NCBI RefSeq assembly: GCF_000787855.1
Contig: NZ_BBPQ01000014.1
Coordinates: 91,629 to 145,125 of the forward strand
Length of the DNA: 53,497 nucleotides
Source of the DNA: Streptacidiphilus anmyonensis
GTDB taxonomy: Bacteria > Actinomycetota > Actinomycetes > Streptomycetales > Streptomycetaceae
Direction: 5' to 3'
The translations under genes were made by a program, and so were the position numbers. The notes below the pieces were generated by a model that saw nothing but the letters and a program-made list of their open reading frames with translations, did no database searches and had not been told where the DNA came from. Shown here in pieces: positions 45,782-53,497 of the stretch. The stretch's first letter is position 1. The number at the start of each line of letters is the position of its first letter.

Positions 45782-46765
45782 TCAGGCCGTGCGGGCGCCG
45801 GGCTCGGGTTGACTGCCGCTGGTCGAGCCGTGCACCAGGTCCTTCCCGAGGCGGGTCGGGGCGTGGTGGACCGTCTGGCCGTTGCGGACGGTGGCGAGGA
45901 GCCCGGACTCACGAAGGACGGAGGCGTGTCGTGAGGCGGCGGCAGCGGACACCCCGAGGGCGGCCGCGAGTTGTCCGGTGGTCAGGGCCGGTGTCCGCAC
46001 CAGGGCGACCAGCGCCGCCGCCCGTGTCGTCCCGAGGAGCGCCACCAGCGCCGGGGGCGGGGTCTCGAGTGCGACGTCGCGCGTGAGGGGTCCGGCGGCG
46101 ACGGGGTAGCTGACCGTCACCGAGTCCTCCAGCGGATTGAAGGTGATATGGGTGGCCAGGGTCGTGGGCTGGAAGATCAGTGGGCGTCCCTCCAGCGACT
46201 CGACGCATTCGACCTGCGTGTTCAGCCGCAGCTCCCGGCCGTCCCAGCGGATCGAGGGATGCAGGGAGGCCAGCAGGCCGTCGACGCCGCCCATCGCGGC
46301 GCGGACCGCCGCCTCGGCGGAAGCGGTGGCGACGGCCGAGGCGATCCTGCGGCGGTAGGGGTCCAGTGCCGTGACCCGGAAGCCGGCCAGGATGTGGTTC
46401 AGCGTGCTGACCGCGCCCGTGTGGCAGTCGGAGAGCGCGCGCGTGAACGGGGTCAGGGCCCGGGACCGGGCCAGGTCCCGCAGGTGGGCGGTGGCCGGTG
46501 CGGACTCCGGGTCGATCCCCGACGGCGTCGGCTGGACGATCTCGTCGAAGAAGGCCGGCATGTAGAGGTGGGTGTAGAGGTCGAACAGCCGGCTGTGGCT
46601 GGGGTTCCAGTCGCGGGCGACCTCCAGCCGCCAGGACGCCAGCTGCCGGTCGGGGGTCCGGTCGGCCAGGTGCCCAGCGCCCAGCGCGAGTTCGTAGCCG
46701 AAGTCAGGTGCGTCGGCGACCTGTAACCGCTCGAGGTCGTCCGTCGTCAGACCGATCCGTATCAA
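45782..46765 (-). CDS. DUF5937 / ArsR-like winged-helix transcriptional regulator
   Basis: A regulator with a large N-terminal DUF5937-type domain and a C-terminal ArsR winged helix (RTPALTTGQLAAALGVSAAAASRHASVLRESGLLATVRNGQTVHHAPT). The proposed TTG start at 46765 gives LIRIGLTTDDLERLQVADAPDFGYELALGAG, the usual family beginning, and has AGGGA seven bases ahead. The frame is open to 46888 with an ATG at 46825, but that lies within an inverted repeat. About 327 residues. It follows 48 bases upstream of the fusion gene on the same strand; the ligand is unknown. Confidence 0.8.
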   Translation of the reverse strand: MIRIGLTTDDLERLQVADAPDFGYELALGAGHLADRTPDRQLASWRLEVARDWNPSHSRLFDLYTHLYMPAFFDEIVQPTPSGIDPESAPATAHLRDLARSRALTPFTRALSDCHTGAVSTLNHILAGFRVTALDPYRRRIASAVATASAEAAVRAAMGGVDGLLASLHPSIRWDGRELRLNTQVECVESLEGRPLIFQPTTLATHITFNPLEDSVTVSYPVAAGPLTRDVALETPPPALVALLGTTRAAALVALVRTPALTTGQLAAALGVSAAAASRHASVLRESGLLATVRNGQTVHHAPTRLGKDLVHGSTSGSQPEPGARTA

Positions 46766-46815
46766 CCTGGCGTCCCTGGGTCTCGTGTCGGTGGATTGGT
46801 CCCGTTGGTCCCGGA

Positions 46816-46839
46816 GCTTTTGCATGCCCACGCAAAAGC
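46816..46839. promoter_or_regulatory. Inverted repeat upstream of the ArsR-like gene
   Basis: GCTTTTGC (46816-46823) and GCAAAAGC (46832-46839) are exact complements around 8 bases, about 50 bases before the proposed start; an A/T-rich island in GC-rich DNA and a likely autoregulatory operator. Confidence 0.5.
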
Positions 46840-46956
46840 CTAGCCGCCGGAACGGCGACCGTCGATCGTGTATCCACAGCTGCGTCACAGACGACCGCGG
46901 GCCACGGGGGACCCGCGCTGTGGCCGCGCGCGATGTATGGGAAACCGGGGGGAACC

Positions 46957-47241
46957 ATGCGTCAATTGATCAGTCACACGTGTCCGAACTGCGCTTCGCC
47001 GAGCCCGGAGGGCGGTCGGGGCGCAGGCGTCCTCCAACGTCCGTCCGCTGTGGGGCCCAGTGATCTGGAGCGGGAGTTGCTCCGCCTTCTTGCCCAGGGA
47101 CTGACCGATGCCACCGTCGCCAAGCGGCTCAACGTGTCGCTGCGCACCGAACGCCGCATGGTCGCCGACCTGATGCGCCGTCTCGGGGCGAGCGGCCGGT
47201 TCGAGGCCGGGGTCAAGGCCGCTCGCCGGAGGTGGATCTGA
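46957..47241 (+). CDS. Small LuxR-type HTH protein
   Basis: A 94-residue protein that is almost only a LuxR/GerE helix-turn-helix: SDLERELLRLLAQGLTDATVAKRLNVSLRTERRMVADLMRRLGASGRFEAGVKAARR. The Cys pair near the N-terminus (CPNC at residues 9-12) has only one partner pair site and is probably not a zinc finger. ATG start with GGGGGGAA seven bases ahead. There is no receiver or sensor domain, so it may be a stand-alone DNA-binding regulator. Convergent with the giant secreted protein gene; a strong terminator lies between. Confidence 0.85.
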   Translation: MRQLISHTCPNCASPSPEGGRGAGVLQRPSAVGPSDLERELLRLLAQGLTDATVAKRLNVSLRTERRMVADLMRRLGASGRFEAGVKAARRRWI

Positions 47242-47250
47242 CCCGATACG

Positions 47251-47295
47251 GACGGCGGTGGCCCGCCCCGGATTCCTCCGGGGCGGGCCGCCGTC
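47251..47295. terminator. Strong bidirectional hairpin terminator
   Basis: GACGGC and GGCCCGCCCCGG (47251-47271) pair with CCGGGGCGGGCC and GCCGTC (47278-47295) around an ATTCCT loop, between the convergent LuxR-type and giant protein genes. Confidence 0.9.
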
Positions 47296-47314
47296 TGTCC
47301 GGCGCAGGGGTGGA

Positions 47315-50300
47315 TCAGGTTCCCTGGACGCCGATCTGACGCAGTTGCAGATAGTGGTCACCGTACTGGTCCGCACCCAGGACCGTCGCGTTGACCTTGA
47401 TGTATCGCGCTCCCGTCGTGTTGAAGCGGAACGGCTGGGGTGCGTCACCCGGCCTGGGGTAGTTCGACTCGTTGGCCACGGTGGTCCAGTTCGTCCCGTC
47501 CACGCTCACCTGGATGGTGAAGGTGACCGGGAAGCCCGCACCGATGGTGTTCGTGGTGTCGTCGCGCGGATAGAGGTCGACTTCGCCGATCTGGTGCGTG
47601 GTGCCGAGGTCCACCTGGGCCCACTCGTTCGCGCCGGCGGCGGCGTCCTTCTGGCTGGAGTACCCGCTCACCGTCGGGATGCCCCGGTAGACGCCGTCGG
47701 TCAGGTGTGTTGCCTCCCAGCCGGTGAGTTGGCTGGACGCGGTCGCGGCCGCGCCGACCGCCAGGTTGGTGCCCAGCGGGGGAGTCCAGGCCTGGTTGGC
47801 GTTGCCCAGGCAGTCGTAGATCTGCAGTTGGGTGCCGTTGTTCAACGAGCCGCCCGGGTCGTCCAGGCAGCGCCCGGAGTTGGGGTTGAGCAGATGGACG
47901 TGGCCGCTGCCGTCGGACTGGGCGACCCACTGCTGGTTGACCCCGCCTTGGCAGTCCCACAACTCCACCAGCGTGCCGTTGGCGGTGGCGCTGGACCCTC
48001 CCGTGATGTCCAGGCACTTGGTGCCGTTGGAGGAGGTCAGCGAGAGGGACCCGGTGGGGCTGAGCGTCCAGTTCTGTGCGGATCCGCCGTTGCAGTCCCA
48101 CTCGTTGACGTGGGTGCCGTTGGTCTGGTTGGCGGTGTAGTCGTCGATGCACTTGCCGGTCAGCGTCGGGCTGTAGAACGACCCGCTCGTCCTGGTGGAG
48201 GTGAACGCGCTGTTCTGGAAGAGCCAGGAGACCTGGTCGGGCGTCAGGGTCTGCTGGTAGACCCGGGCGTCCGCGATGCTGCCGTTGAACCGGTACGCGA
48301 GCGTCCCGGCGCGGTCGGACGCGCCGATCACCAGCGCGCTGCCGGTCTTGCCGGCGCTGTTCCACGCGGAGTGGTTCGTCCCCGTGCCGGCCAGCTGGCC
48401 GTTCACGTAGAGGCGGATGGTGCCGGTGGTCGCGTCGAACGTGCCGACCAGGTGGGTCCAGGTGTCGAGCGACACGTCCGAGGCAGGGGCCGCGGCCCAG
48501 GTCCAACCGGGGCCCGGGTTGTCGCTGGTGGGCATGACCATCGCCCAGGAGTGCTGCGGCGGGTCGTAGTCCAGGTAGAACGACTCCATGTTGGTCCCGG
48601 CCTGCGCCAGGACGAAGCGGTAGTCGCTGGTGTCCCGGAGGTTGACCCACGCGGCGGCGGAGAACGACTTCGAGGTGTCGACCGTCGTCGCCGCGGTGAT
48701 CTGGCCGGTGCCGTCGAAGGCCGCCGACCCGCCCGGGTTCCAGGTCACGCCGGAGGCGCTGAGCGTGCCGGGGTCACCGCCGGGCGTGCCGGTGTCGGCG
48801 GCGGTGGTTCCGCTGCCGTCGGACAGCTTCCACTGACTGACCGCGCCCCCGGTCACCACGACCGTGCTCGACGTGGTGGCGGTGACGCCGCCGGCGTCGG
48901 TGGCGGTGACCTTGACCTGGTACGTGCCGGCCGTGGCGTACGTGTGGCTCGCGGAAGCGGTGGCCTGCGGCCCGAGCACGGTGCCGTCGCCGAAGTCGAA
49001 CGTGTAGCCGGTGACGGCCGTGGTGCCGGGGTAGGAGGCGGTGGCGTCCGCCGTGACCGGCACACCGGTCAGCCCGGTGGCCGGGATGTTCAGCCCGAGG
49101 CTCGGGCCGTTTCCGGCGGTCGGGACGAGGTTCAGCGTGTCGACGCCGATGACGTACCGGTTGCCGACGCTCGCCGCGTTGGTCCCGGTCATGGTGAACG
49201 TGAAGCTGTGCATGCCGGCGCTGAGCGTCACCGTCCCGAAGTGGACCGGGGCGATGGACACGCCCGACGCCTGGTAGGCGTCGTAGGTGAGGGGCAGGTT
49301 CGTCGGCTGCGATGAGCCGGAGTCGACCGTGACCGCCACCTGCCCGCGGTCGTTGGTCTTGGTCAGCGCCGCGGTGACGGAGTACGTCCCCGCGTTGGCC
49401 ACGAAGTAGTTCATCGTGACCGACTGCCCCTGGGCGGTGCCGGGGAAGTAGAGCTGCTCGCCGTTGGACAGCGAGATGCCGCAGCAGTTGCCCTGGACCT
49501 GCGTCGCCGGACCGTTGACGCTTCCCCAGGTGGACTCGGCCTCGACGCTCTGAGTCTGGCCGGGACCGGTGGGCAGGACGAAGCGCTGCGCGGCGTCGGG
49601 GTTGCTCGCGGTGTCCCAGCACGGCCACAGCTGGAACGGGTTGAGGTTGCTGTTGCTCTCGCCGGTGTCGTCCAGGCACATGCCCGCGGCCGGGTTGTAG
49701 ATCCAGTAGTGGCCGGCGGCCGAGGGGGAGGGGATGATGCGCCAGGTCTGGAACGCGGCCCTGCCCGTCAGGTCGCAGCCCTGGAGCGTGACCTTGGTGG
49801 CCTGGACCAGCGAGCCGCTGGTGTCCATGCAGGTGTTCTGCTGGCCGTTGCCGCCCATGAACCGGATGGTTCCGTCGGAGCCGAACGCCCACTGCTGGGG
49901 GCCGGTTCCGTTGCAGTCGTAGAGCTCGATGGTGGTGCCGTTGGCCGTGCTGCCGTACTCGTCGTCCACGCACTTCTGACCCGAGGGGCCGCCCGTGACG
50001 TCGCTGACGATCTGGCCGTTGATGCCGGTGGTGATGGGCGTGCCCTGGAGGTTGCTCACGCCGGCGGTGGCGCCCCAGTTGATCGCGGTGGCGGTGGTCT
50101 GGCCCTGCGAGGCCAGGTTGTTCCCGATCGGTCCGAGCAGGACGGAGACCTGTCCGTCGGGGCTCATGGTCCACAGGTCGGGGTTGCCGTCGCCGTTGAG
50201 GTCGCCGGCGGTGTTCACCCAGGTGTAGGGGGCGAACTGGCCGGTGGCGCCCAGCTGCTGCTTGTTGCTGAGGTCACCGAGGCCGGCGCCGAGGGTGCCG

Positions 50301-53300
50301 GTGTCCGTGTGGTTGGTGAACTGCCACAGGGTGCCGGCCGGGTCCTCCGCCCACAGGTCGGGCATCCCTCCCGAACCACCCGCGTGGCCTGCGGCGTTGC
50401 CCGGGGCCATGACCCGCATCCGGGACCAGTCCCAACCCGGCTGGGAGACCGAGATCAGAACGGGGTTGGTCAGCTGGCCGGTGCCGGCCGGTGAGAACAG
50501 CCAGACCCGGGCAGTGCCCTGGTAGTTCTCGACGGTCACCAGGTTGGTCTTGCACGCGGTGGTGGGAGCGCTGATGGTGCAGCCGCCGCGAACGGGCCCG
50601 AGCGCGATGATCTGCTGGACGGAGTTCCAGGTCGGATCGTAGCCCTGGCAGCCGCCGTTGAGGGCGCCAGGGGTACAGGTCGGCCGGGTGACCACAGCCT
50701 GCTGGGTCTGGGCGAAGGCGTTCAAGGTCGTCGGCGGGGTGTAGCCGGGCTGGGTGCTGGCCGACGCGGTCTGGGAGTTGAAGTAGTAGGAGAGATGCCC
50801 GTTGCCGGAGCTGTCCTTGTCGTACGCGAACAGGTCGTCGGTGGGCTGGACGCGTTCGGCGCCGCGGTGCGTGATCAGCGCGGTCGACCAGGAGGTGCCG
50901 TTGGGGGCGGATGCGGCCGGCGCCGCCTGGACGGCGTTGACCGAACCCGCCGGATCCAGGTTCGTCGGGTAGATGATCAGGTTGCCGTTCTTGTCGGCGC
51001 CCATCAGGTTCGGGGTGCCGTCACCGCTGACGTTGCCGAACGACACCGGCTGGAACGCCTGCGCCAGGAAGAAGTCGTAACGCGCGTACGGCGAGACGTT
51101 CCCGGCCTTGTCCACCGCGGAGACGTACAGGTAGTTGGTCCCCCAGTGCTCGCCGTCGCCCGCACCGGACGCCAGGGTGATCGGCACGGTGGCGTTGGTG
51201 GTGCCCAGGCCGCTCGTGCCGGAGGCGCTGGCGTTGACGGTGCCGCAGGCGGCGTTCGCGATGCCGGTGCAGTTCCCCGCGCCCTCGTTCGTGCTGGTGG
51301 TGTTGAGCGCCCAGTCGAAGTGGTCGATCCCGGTGGTCGGCGCGGTGGCGTTGACCGTGATGGTGCCGCCCGTGCCCACAGTCGGGTACGAGGCCAACTG
51401 CTGGCCCGTGGCCGGGAAGGTCGACTGGGAGACGGTGGGCTGGTGGGGCGGGGTGAGCGCGGCGGTGAACCAGCACTGTGGGCTGGACGGCGCCGGGTAG
51501 TTGTTGCCGTTGTTGTTCCAGGCGTTGTACAGGTCCTGGCCGTTCGTGTTCACGAACGTGCCGTTGGTCATCCACTCGTCGTCGAGAGCCTGGCCCCACA
51601 GCGCGTAGGTGTGGCCGTCCTGCAAGGACATCGGCGTGCCGTTCCAGCCGTTGGAAGCGGTGGGGCTGATGGTGGTCAGCGCCTGGCCGGTCGCGGTGGT
51701 CGGCGCGGTGCTGTAGCCGTAGCCGCCGTTCTCGGTCTGGCTCGGGTAGGTGGCGCCGGGTGGGTAGTCGTCCACGTTCAGCTGCCAGGACACCACACGG
51801 CTGTCCAGATCGTTGATCGGCATGTTCAGGCCGACGGATGCCGCCTGAACGGGCAGGTACCCGGCGGTGGCCTGGGTGTTACCGCACGGGTTGGTGTGCT
51901 GTCCGTGGTTGTTGACCGGGGCGCTGTTCAGCGTCGGCGTCCCGAGCCACGGCTCGGAGACGAAGTTGACGGTGACGTTGGGGTTGTTGCTGCCCGCGTT
52001 CTGCACGAAGTACGAGCCGTAGTTGTTCGTCGTCGAGCCCTCGTTCGCGGCACGCAGGCCGATGGTGTAGGTCCCGCCACCGGCGTTGTAGACGTCCCGC
52101 ACCTGCTGGGTGATGTTGACGCTGAACCAGTTGTTCTTGCAGTTGGTCGACCCGCCGAAGGTGGTGATCGGGTTGGTGAAGTCGCTGCCGGAGGTCGGCC
52201 ACAGGTTGGTGTCGCTGCCGCCGTTCTGGTTCGACCAGTTGGAGCCGGTGTTGAACTGGTTCGCCCGCCACGCCTGGGTCGTGGGGCAGGTGGCGCTCTG
52301 GGAGATCAGGTTCAGGAAGGCCCCGGTGACGAAGGTGACGTTCTGGCTCTGGTCACCTGGGTGCGCGCTGTAGTCGCTCGGCTTGGGCAGGTTGAACGCC
52401 GAGAACGACATCAACGAGCGCACCAGGGTGCCCGCGGAGTTGCCGACCCGGACGGCCGAGGTGTCATAGCCGCCGTACGGCCACGGGTTGCCGTCGTAGA
52501 CGGAGTTGCCGTTGGACCAGAGCTCCAGCCAGTTCTGCGGGTTCTCGACCCACTGCGGGTCGATGCGGACCGGCCAGACCGTGGACGGCGAGCTCAGCAG
52601 GGACTGGCTCGGCGTCACCGTCACGGACCCGTGCGACACGGTGGTGGGCATCTTCGCCACGTGCGGGCTCGCGGCCGACCCCGAGGCCGACCCTGCCGCC
52701 GACCCTGCGGCCTGCGCATTCTTGCCCGTCGTGGCCCCGGGCGCCGGTTGCGGCGCCGAGTCCCACATGGTGGGAGCGGGACCGCCGAAGACCTGGTTCC
52801 CCTTGGCGTCCTTGGCTGTCACCCCGCCGTCCGCGGTGGTGCCGATCGTCAGCCCGGTGCCGGTGACGCCGAGGCGGATGCTCCTCAGCGCCGGGTTGGC
52901 GGCGGCCTTGGCGTCGTGGACCACGAACACGTCCTGCACGCCGGACGGCAGCGCCACCAACTGCAGGTCCACGCCCGGATACACGTCGCGATAGGTCGCG
53001 GTGGCACCGGACAGGGTCGGGGCGGGCAGCGCGCCACCGGGCCAGGTGAAGGTCAGGGCGTGCCCCGCGCCGTCGTCCACCACGGCCAGCGGGCCGGTCC
53101 CGCCGCCGGAGAGCTTCACCGACGCCAGGGTGACCTTGGAGCTGACGCTTCCGTCCGCGTTCTTCACCAGGGTGGTGTCGATGGGCTTCCAGGAGCCGCC
53201 CACCTTCGCCCGCTGGGGGTTGAGGAACTCCTGGGCGGTGAAGTGCCCGGCGGGGTTGGCCGTCAGGGTGGTGTAGGGGTTCGTCGCGACGTCCACCTGC

Positions 53301-53497
53301 ACCGGCTTGTGGGTCTTCTTGGCCTGCGTCATGGCTGCGGCCATGCTCTTGAGCAGCGGGTTCGTACTGGCCTGCGGCGCGGTGCCGCCCGGCGTCCCCC
53401 GCGTGCCGGAATGCGACGCCGAGGGCTTGGCGGGCGCCTTGGACGTCCCGGCCGCGCGCGAGGGCGATGCTGTGGCGGTTGTGGGGGTGCCCGCCCG
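47315..53497 (-). CDS. Giant secreted multi-domain carbohydrate-binding protein (partial, 5' end outside window)
   Basis: Open to the right edge: at least 2060 residues, with no start needed inside the window. Reading from the N-terminal side: a Ser/Pro/Thr/Ala-rich stretch; a DNRLRE/surface-like module at about 51950-52600 (VWPVRIDPQW, NITQQVRDVYNAG, YGSYFVQNAG); FG-GAP/VCBS-like blades (SGDGTPNLMGADKNGN, GDLNGDGNPDLW); a ricin-B-type lectin at about 49570-49985 (CVDDEYGS, LYDCNGTGPQQW); a CBM35/6-like domain at 49110-49545; a PKD domain (FDFGDGT); a LamG-like domain at 48190-48840; a second ricin-B lectin at 47770-48170; and a terminal F5/8 type C (CBM32) domain at 47315-47760. Extracellular glycan binding is likely; no catalytic domain is seen. 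Confidence 0.88.
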   Translation of the reverse strand, partial: RAGTPTTATASPSRAAGTSKAPAKPSASHSGTRGTPGGTAPQASTNPLLKSMAAAMTQAKKTHKPVQVDVATNPYTTLTANPAGHFTAQEFLNPQRAKVGGSWKPIDTTLVKNADGSVSSKVTLASVKLSGGGTGPLAVVDDGAGHALTFTWPGGALPAPTLSGATATYRDVYPGVDLQLVALPSGVQDVFVVHDAKAAANPALRSIRLGVTGTGLTIGTTADGGVTAKDAKGNQVFGGPAPTMWDSAPQPAPGATTGKNAQAAGSAAGSASGSAASPHVAKMPTTVSHGSVTVTPSQSLLSSPSTVWPVRIDPQWVENPQNWLELWSNGNSVYDGNPWPYGGYDTSAVRVGNSAGTLVRSLMSFSAFNLPKPSDYSAHPGDQSQNVTFVTGAFLNLISQSATCPTTQAWRANQFNTGSNWSNQNGGSDTNLWPTSGSDFTNPITTFGGSTNCKNNWFSVNITQQVRDVYNAGGGTYTIGLRAANEGSTTNNYGSYFVQNAGSNNPNVTVNFVSEPWLGTPTLNSAPVNNHGQHTNPCGNTQATAGYLPVQAASVGLNMPINDLDSRVVSWQLNVDDYPPGATYPSQTENGGYGYSTAPTTATGQALTTISPTASNGWNGTPMSLQDGHTYALWGQALDDEWMTNGTFVNTNGQDLYNAWNNNGNNYPAPSSPQCWFTAALTPPHQPTVSQSTFPATGQQLASYPTVGTGGTITVNATAPTTGIDHFDWALNTTSTNEGAGNCTGIANAACGTVNASASGTSGLGTTNATVPITLASGAGDGEHWGTNYLYVSAVDKAGNVSPYARYDFFLAQAFQPVSFGNVSGDGTPNLMGADKNGNLIIYPTNLDPAGSVNAVQAAPAASAPNGTSWSTALITHRGAERVQPTDDLFAYDKDSSGNGHLSYYFNSQTASASTQPGYTPPTTLNAFAQTQQAVVTRPTCTPGALNGGCQGYDPTWNSVQQIIALGPVRGGCTISAPTTACKTNLVTVENYQGTARVWLFSPAGTGQLTNPVLISVSQPGWDWSRMRVMAPGNAAGHAGGSGGMPDLWAEDPAGTLWQFTNHTDTGTLGAGLGDLSNKQQLGATGQFAPYTWVNTAGDLNGDGNPDLWTMSPDGQVSVLLGPIGNNLASQGQTTATAINWGATAGVSNLQGTPITTGINGQIVSDVTGGPSGQKCVDDEYGSTANGTTIELYDCNGTGPQQWAFGSDGTIRFMGGNGQQNTCMDTSGSLVQATKVTLQGCDLTGRAAFQTWRIIPSPSAAGHYWIYNPAAGMCLDDTGESNSNLNPFQLWPCWDTASNPDAAQRFVLPTGPGQTQSVEAESTWGSVNGPATQVQGNCCGISLSNGEQLYFPGTAQGQSVTMNYFVANAGTYSVTAALTKTNDRGQVAVTVDSGSSQPTNLPLTYDAYQASGVSIAPVHFGTVTLSAGMHSFTFTMTGTNAASVGNRYVIGVDTLNLVPTAGNGPSLGLNIPATGLTGVPVTADATASYPGTTAVTGYTFDFGDGTVLGPQATASASHTYATAGTYQVKVTATDAGGVTATTSSTVVVTGGAVSQWKLSDGSGTTAADTGTPGGDPGTLSASGVTWNPGGSAAFDGTGQITAATTVDTSKSFSAAAWVNLRDTSDYRFVLAQAGTNMESFYLDYDPPQHSWAMVMPTSDNPGPGWTWAAAPASDVSLDTWTHLVGTFDATTGTIRLYVNGQLAGTGTNHSAWNSAGKTGSALVIGASDRAGTLAYRFNGSIADARVYQQTLTPDQVSWLFQNSAFTSTRTSGSFYSPTLTGKCIDDYTANQTNGTHVNEWDCNGGSAQNWTLSPTGSLSLTSSNGTKCLDITGGSSATANGTLVELWDCQGGVNQQWVAQSDGSGHVHLLNPNSGRCLDDPGGSLNNGTQLQIYDCLGNANQAWTPPLGTNLAVGAAATASSQLTGWEATHLTDGVYRGIPTVSGYSSQKDAAAGANEWAQVDLGTTHQIGEVDLYPRDDTTNTIGAGFPVTFTIQVSVDGTNWTTVANESNYPRPGDAPQPFRFNTTGARYIKVNATVLGADQYGDHYLQLRQIGVQGT

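Noticed and set aside
43350-45812. Open frame of 820 codons on the plus strand
   Set aside because: Antisense to the radical SAM fusion gene; Arg/His/Gln-rich without domains.
47258-49315. Open frame of 685 codons on the plus strand
   Set aside because: Antisense to the lectin domains of the giant secreted protein, which have clear domain motifs; the frame has none.

Overview
The window is GC-rich DNA with very strong G/C bias at third codon positions, frequent GTG starts, GTGA/ATGA stop-start overlaps and several probably leaderless promoters. Together with the gene families present this points to a filamentous actinomycete of the Streptomycetaceae type (Streptomyces, Kitasatospora, Streptacidiphilus or similar). 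No tRNA, rRNA, insertion sequence, integrase, phage gene or CRISPR array was recognised. It reads as ordinary chromosome with a mix of housekeeping, stress and accessory genes.

Layout: (1) 1-2908, minus strand: urease genes ureA-ureB-ureC-ureF, the last cut by the window edge. (2) 3150-5837: a DUF1800 / Tat-exported DUF1501 pair. (3) 5977-12936: an NmrA-like oxidoreductase, a lipoprotein, a secreted serine hydrolase, a zinc-independent ribosomal protein L36, a lactonase and a membrane-anchored S53 (kumamolisin-type) protease. (4) 13019-17637, minus strand: cytochrome P450, a frameshifted ATPase/HTH regulator and a stand-alone LanC-like cyclase with a CCG zinc motif. (5) 17860-21237, divergent from the P450: DHA2 exporter, SRPBCC protein and carotenoid oxygenase, closed by a hairpin terminator. 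(6) 21307-34288: transport, redox and regulatory genes (MgtC, FAD monooxygenase, alpha/beta hydrolase, SDR, CorA, LysR/EamA pair, epimerase-like SDR, MocR/MFS pair with a coupled His/Pro/Asp-rich 64-residue peptide, GNAT). (7) 34435-37419: a UvrA2-type ABC ATPase and a hot-dog thioesterase. (8) 37525-39935: two small DUF1918 proteins flanking the head of a two-gene operon of Dyp-type peroxidase and encapsulin. The peroxidase carries an obvious encapsulin-targeting tail. (9) 40005-43178: small acidic protein, FdhF/YdeP-type molybdopterin oxidoreductase, small basic protein. (10) 43224-47241: an unusual single-frame fusion of a membrane module with a KamA-like radical SAM domain, a DUF5937/ArsR regulator and a mini LuxR-type HTH protein. 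(11) 47315-53497: a giant secreted multi-lectin protein running off the right edge.

The best-supported functional unit is the encapsulin nanocompartment with its peroxidase cargo. The least usual items are the membrane/KamA fusion, the P450-regulator-LanC(CCG) gene string without a visible precursor peptide, and the MFS-coupled peptide ending in Leu-Cys-Arg-Trp. All functional calls are from reading motifs by eye; no database search was run.
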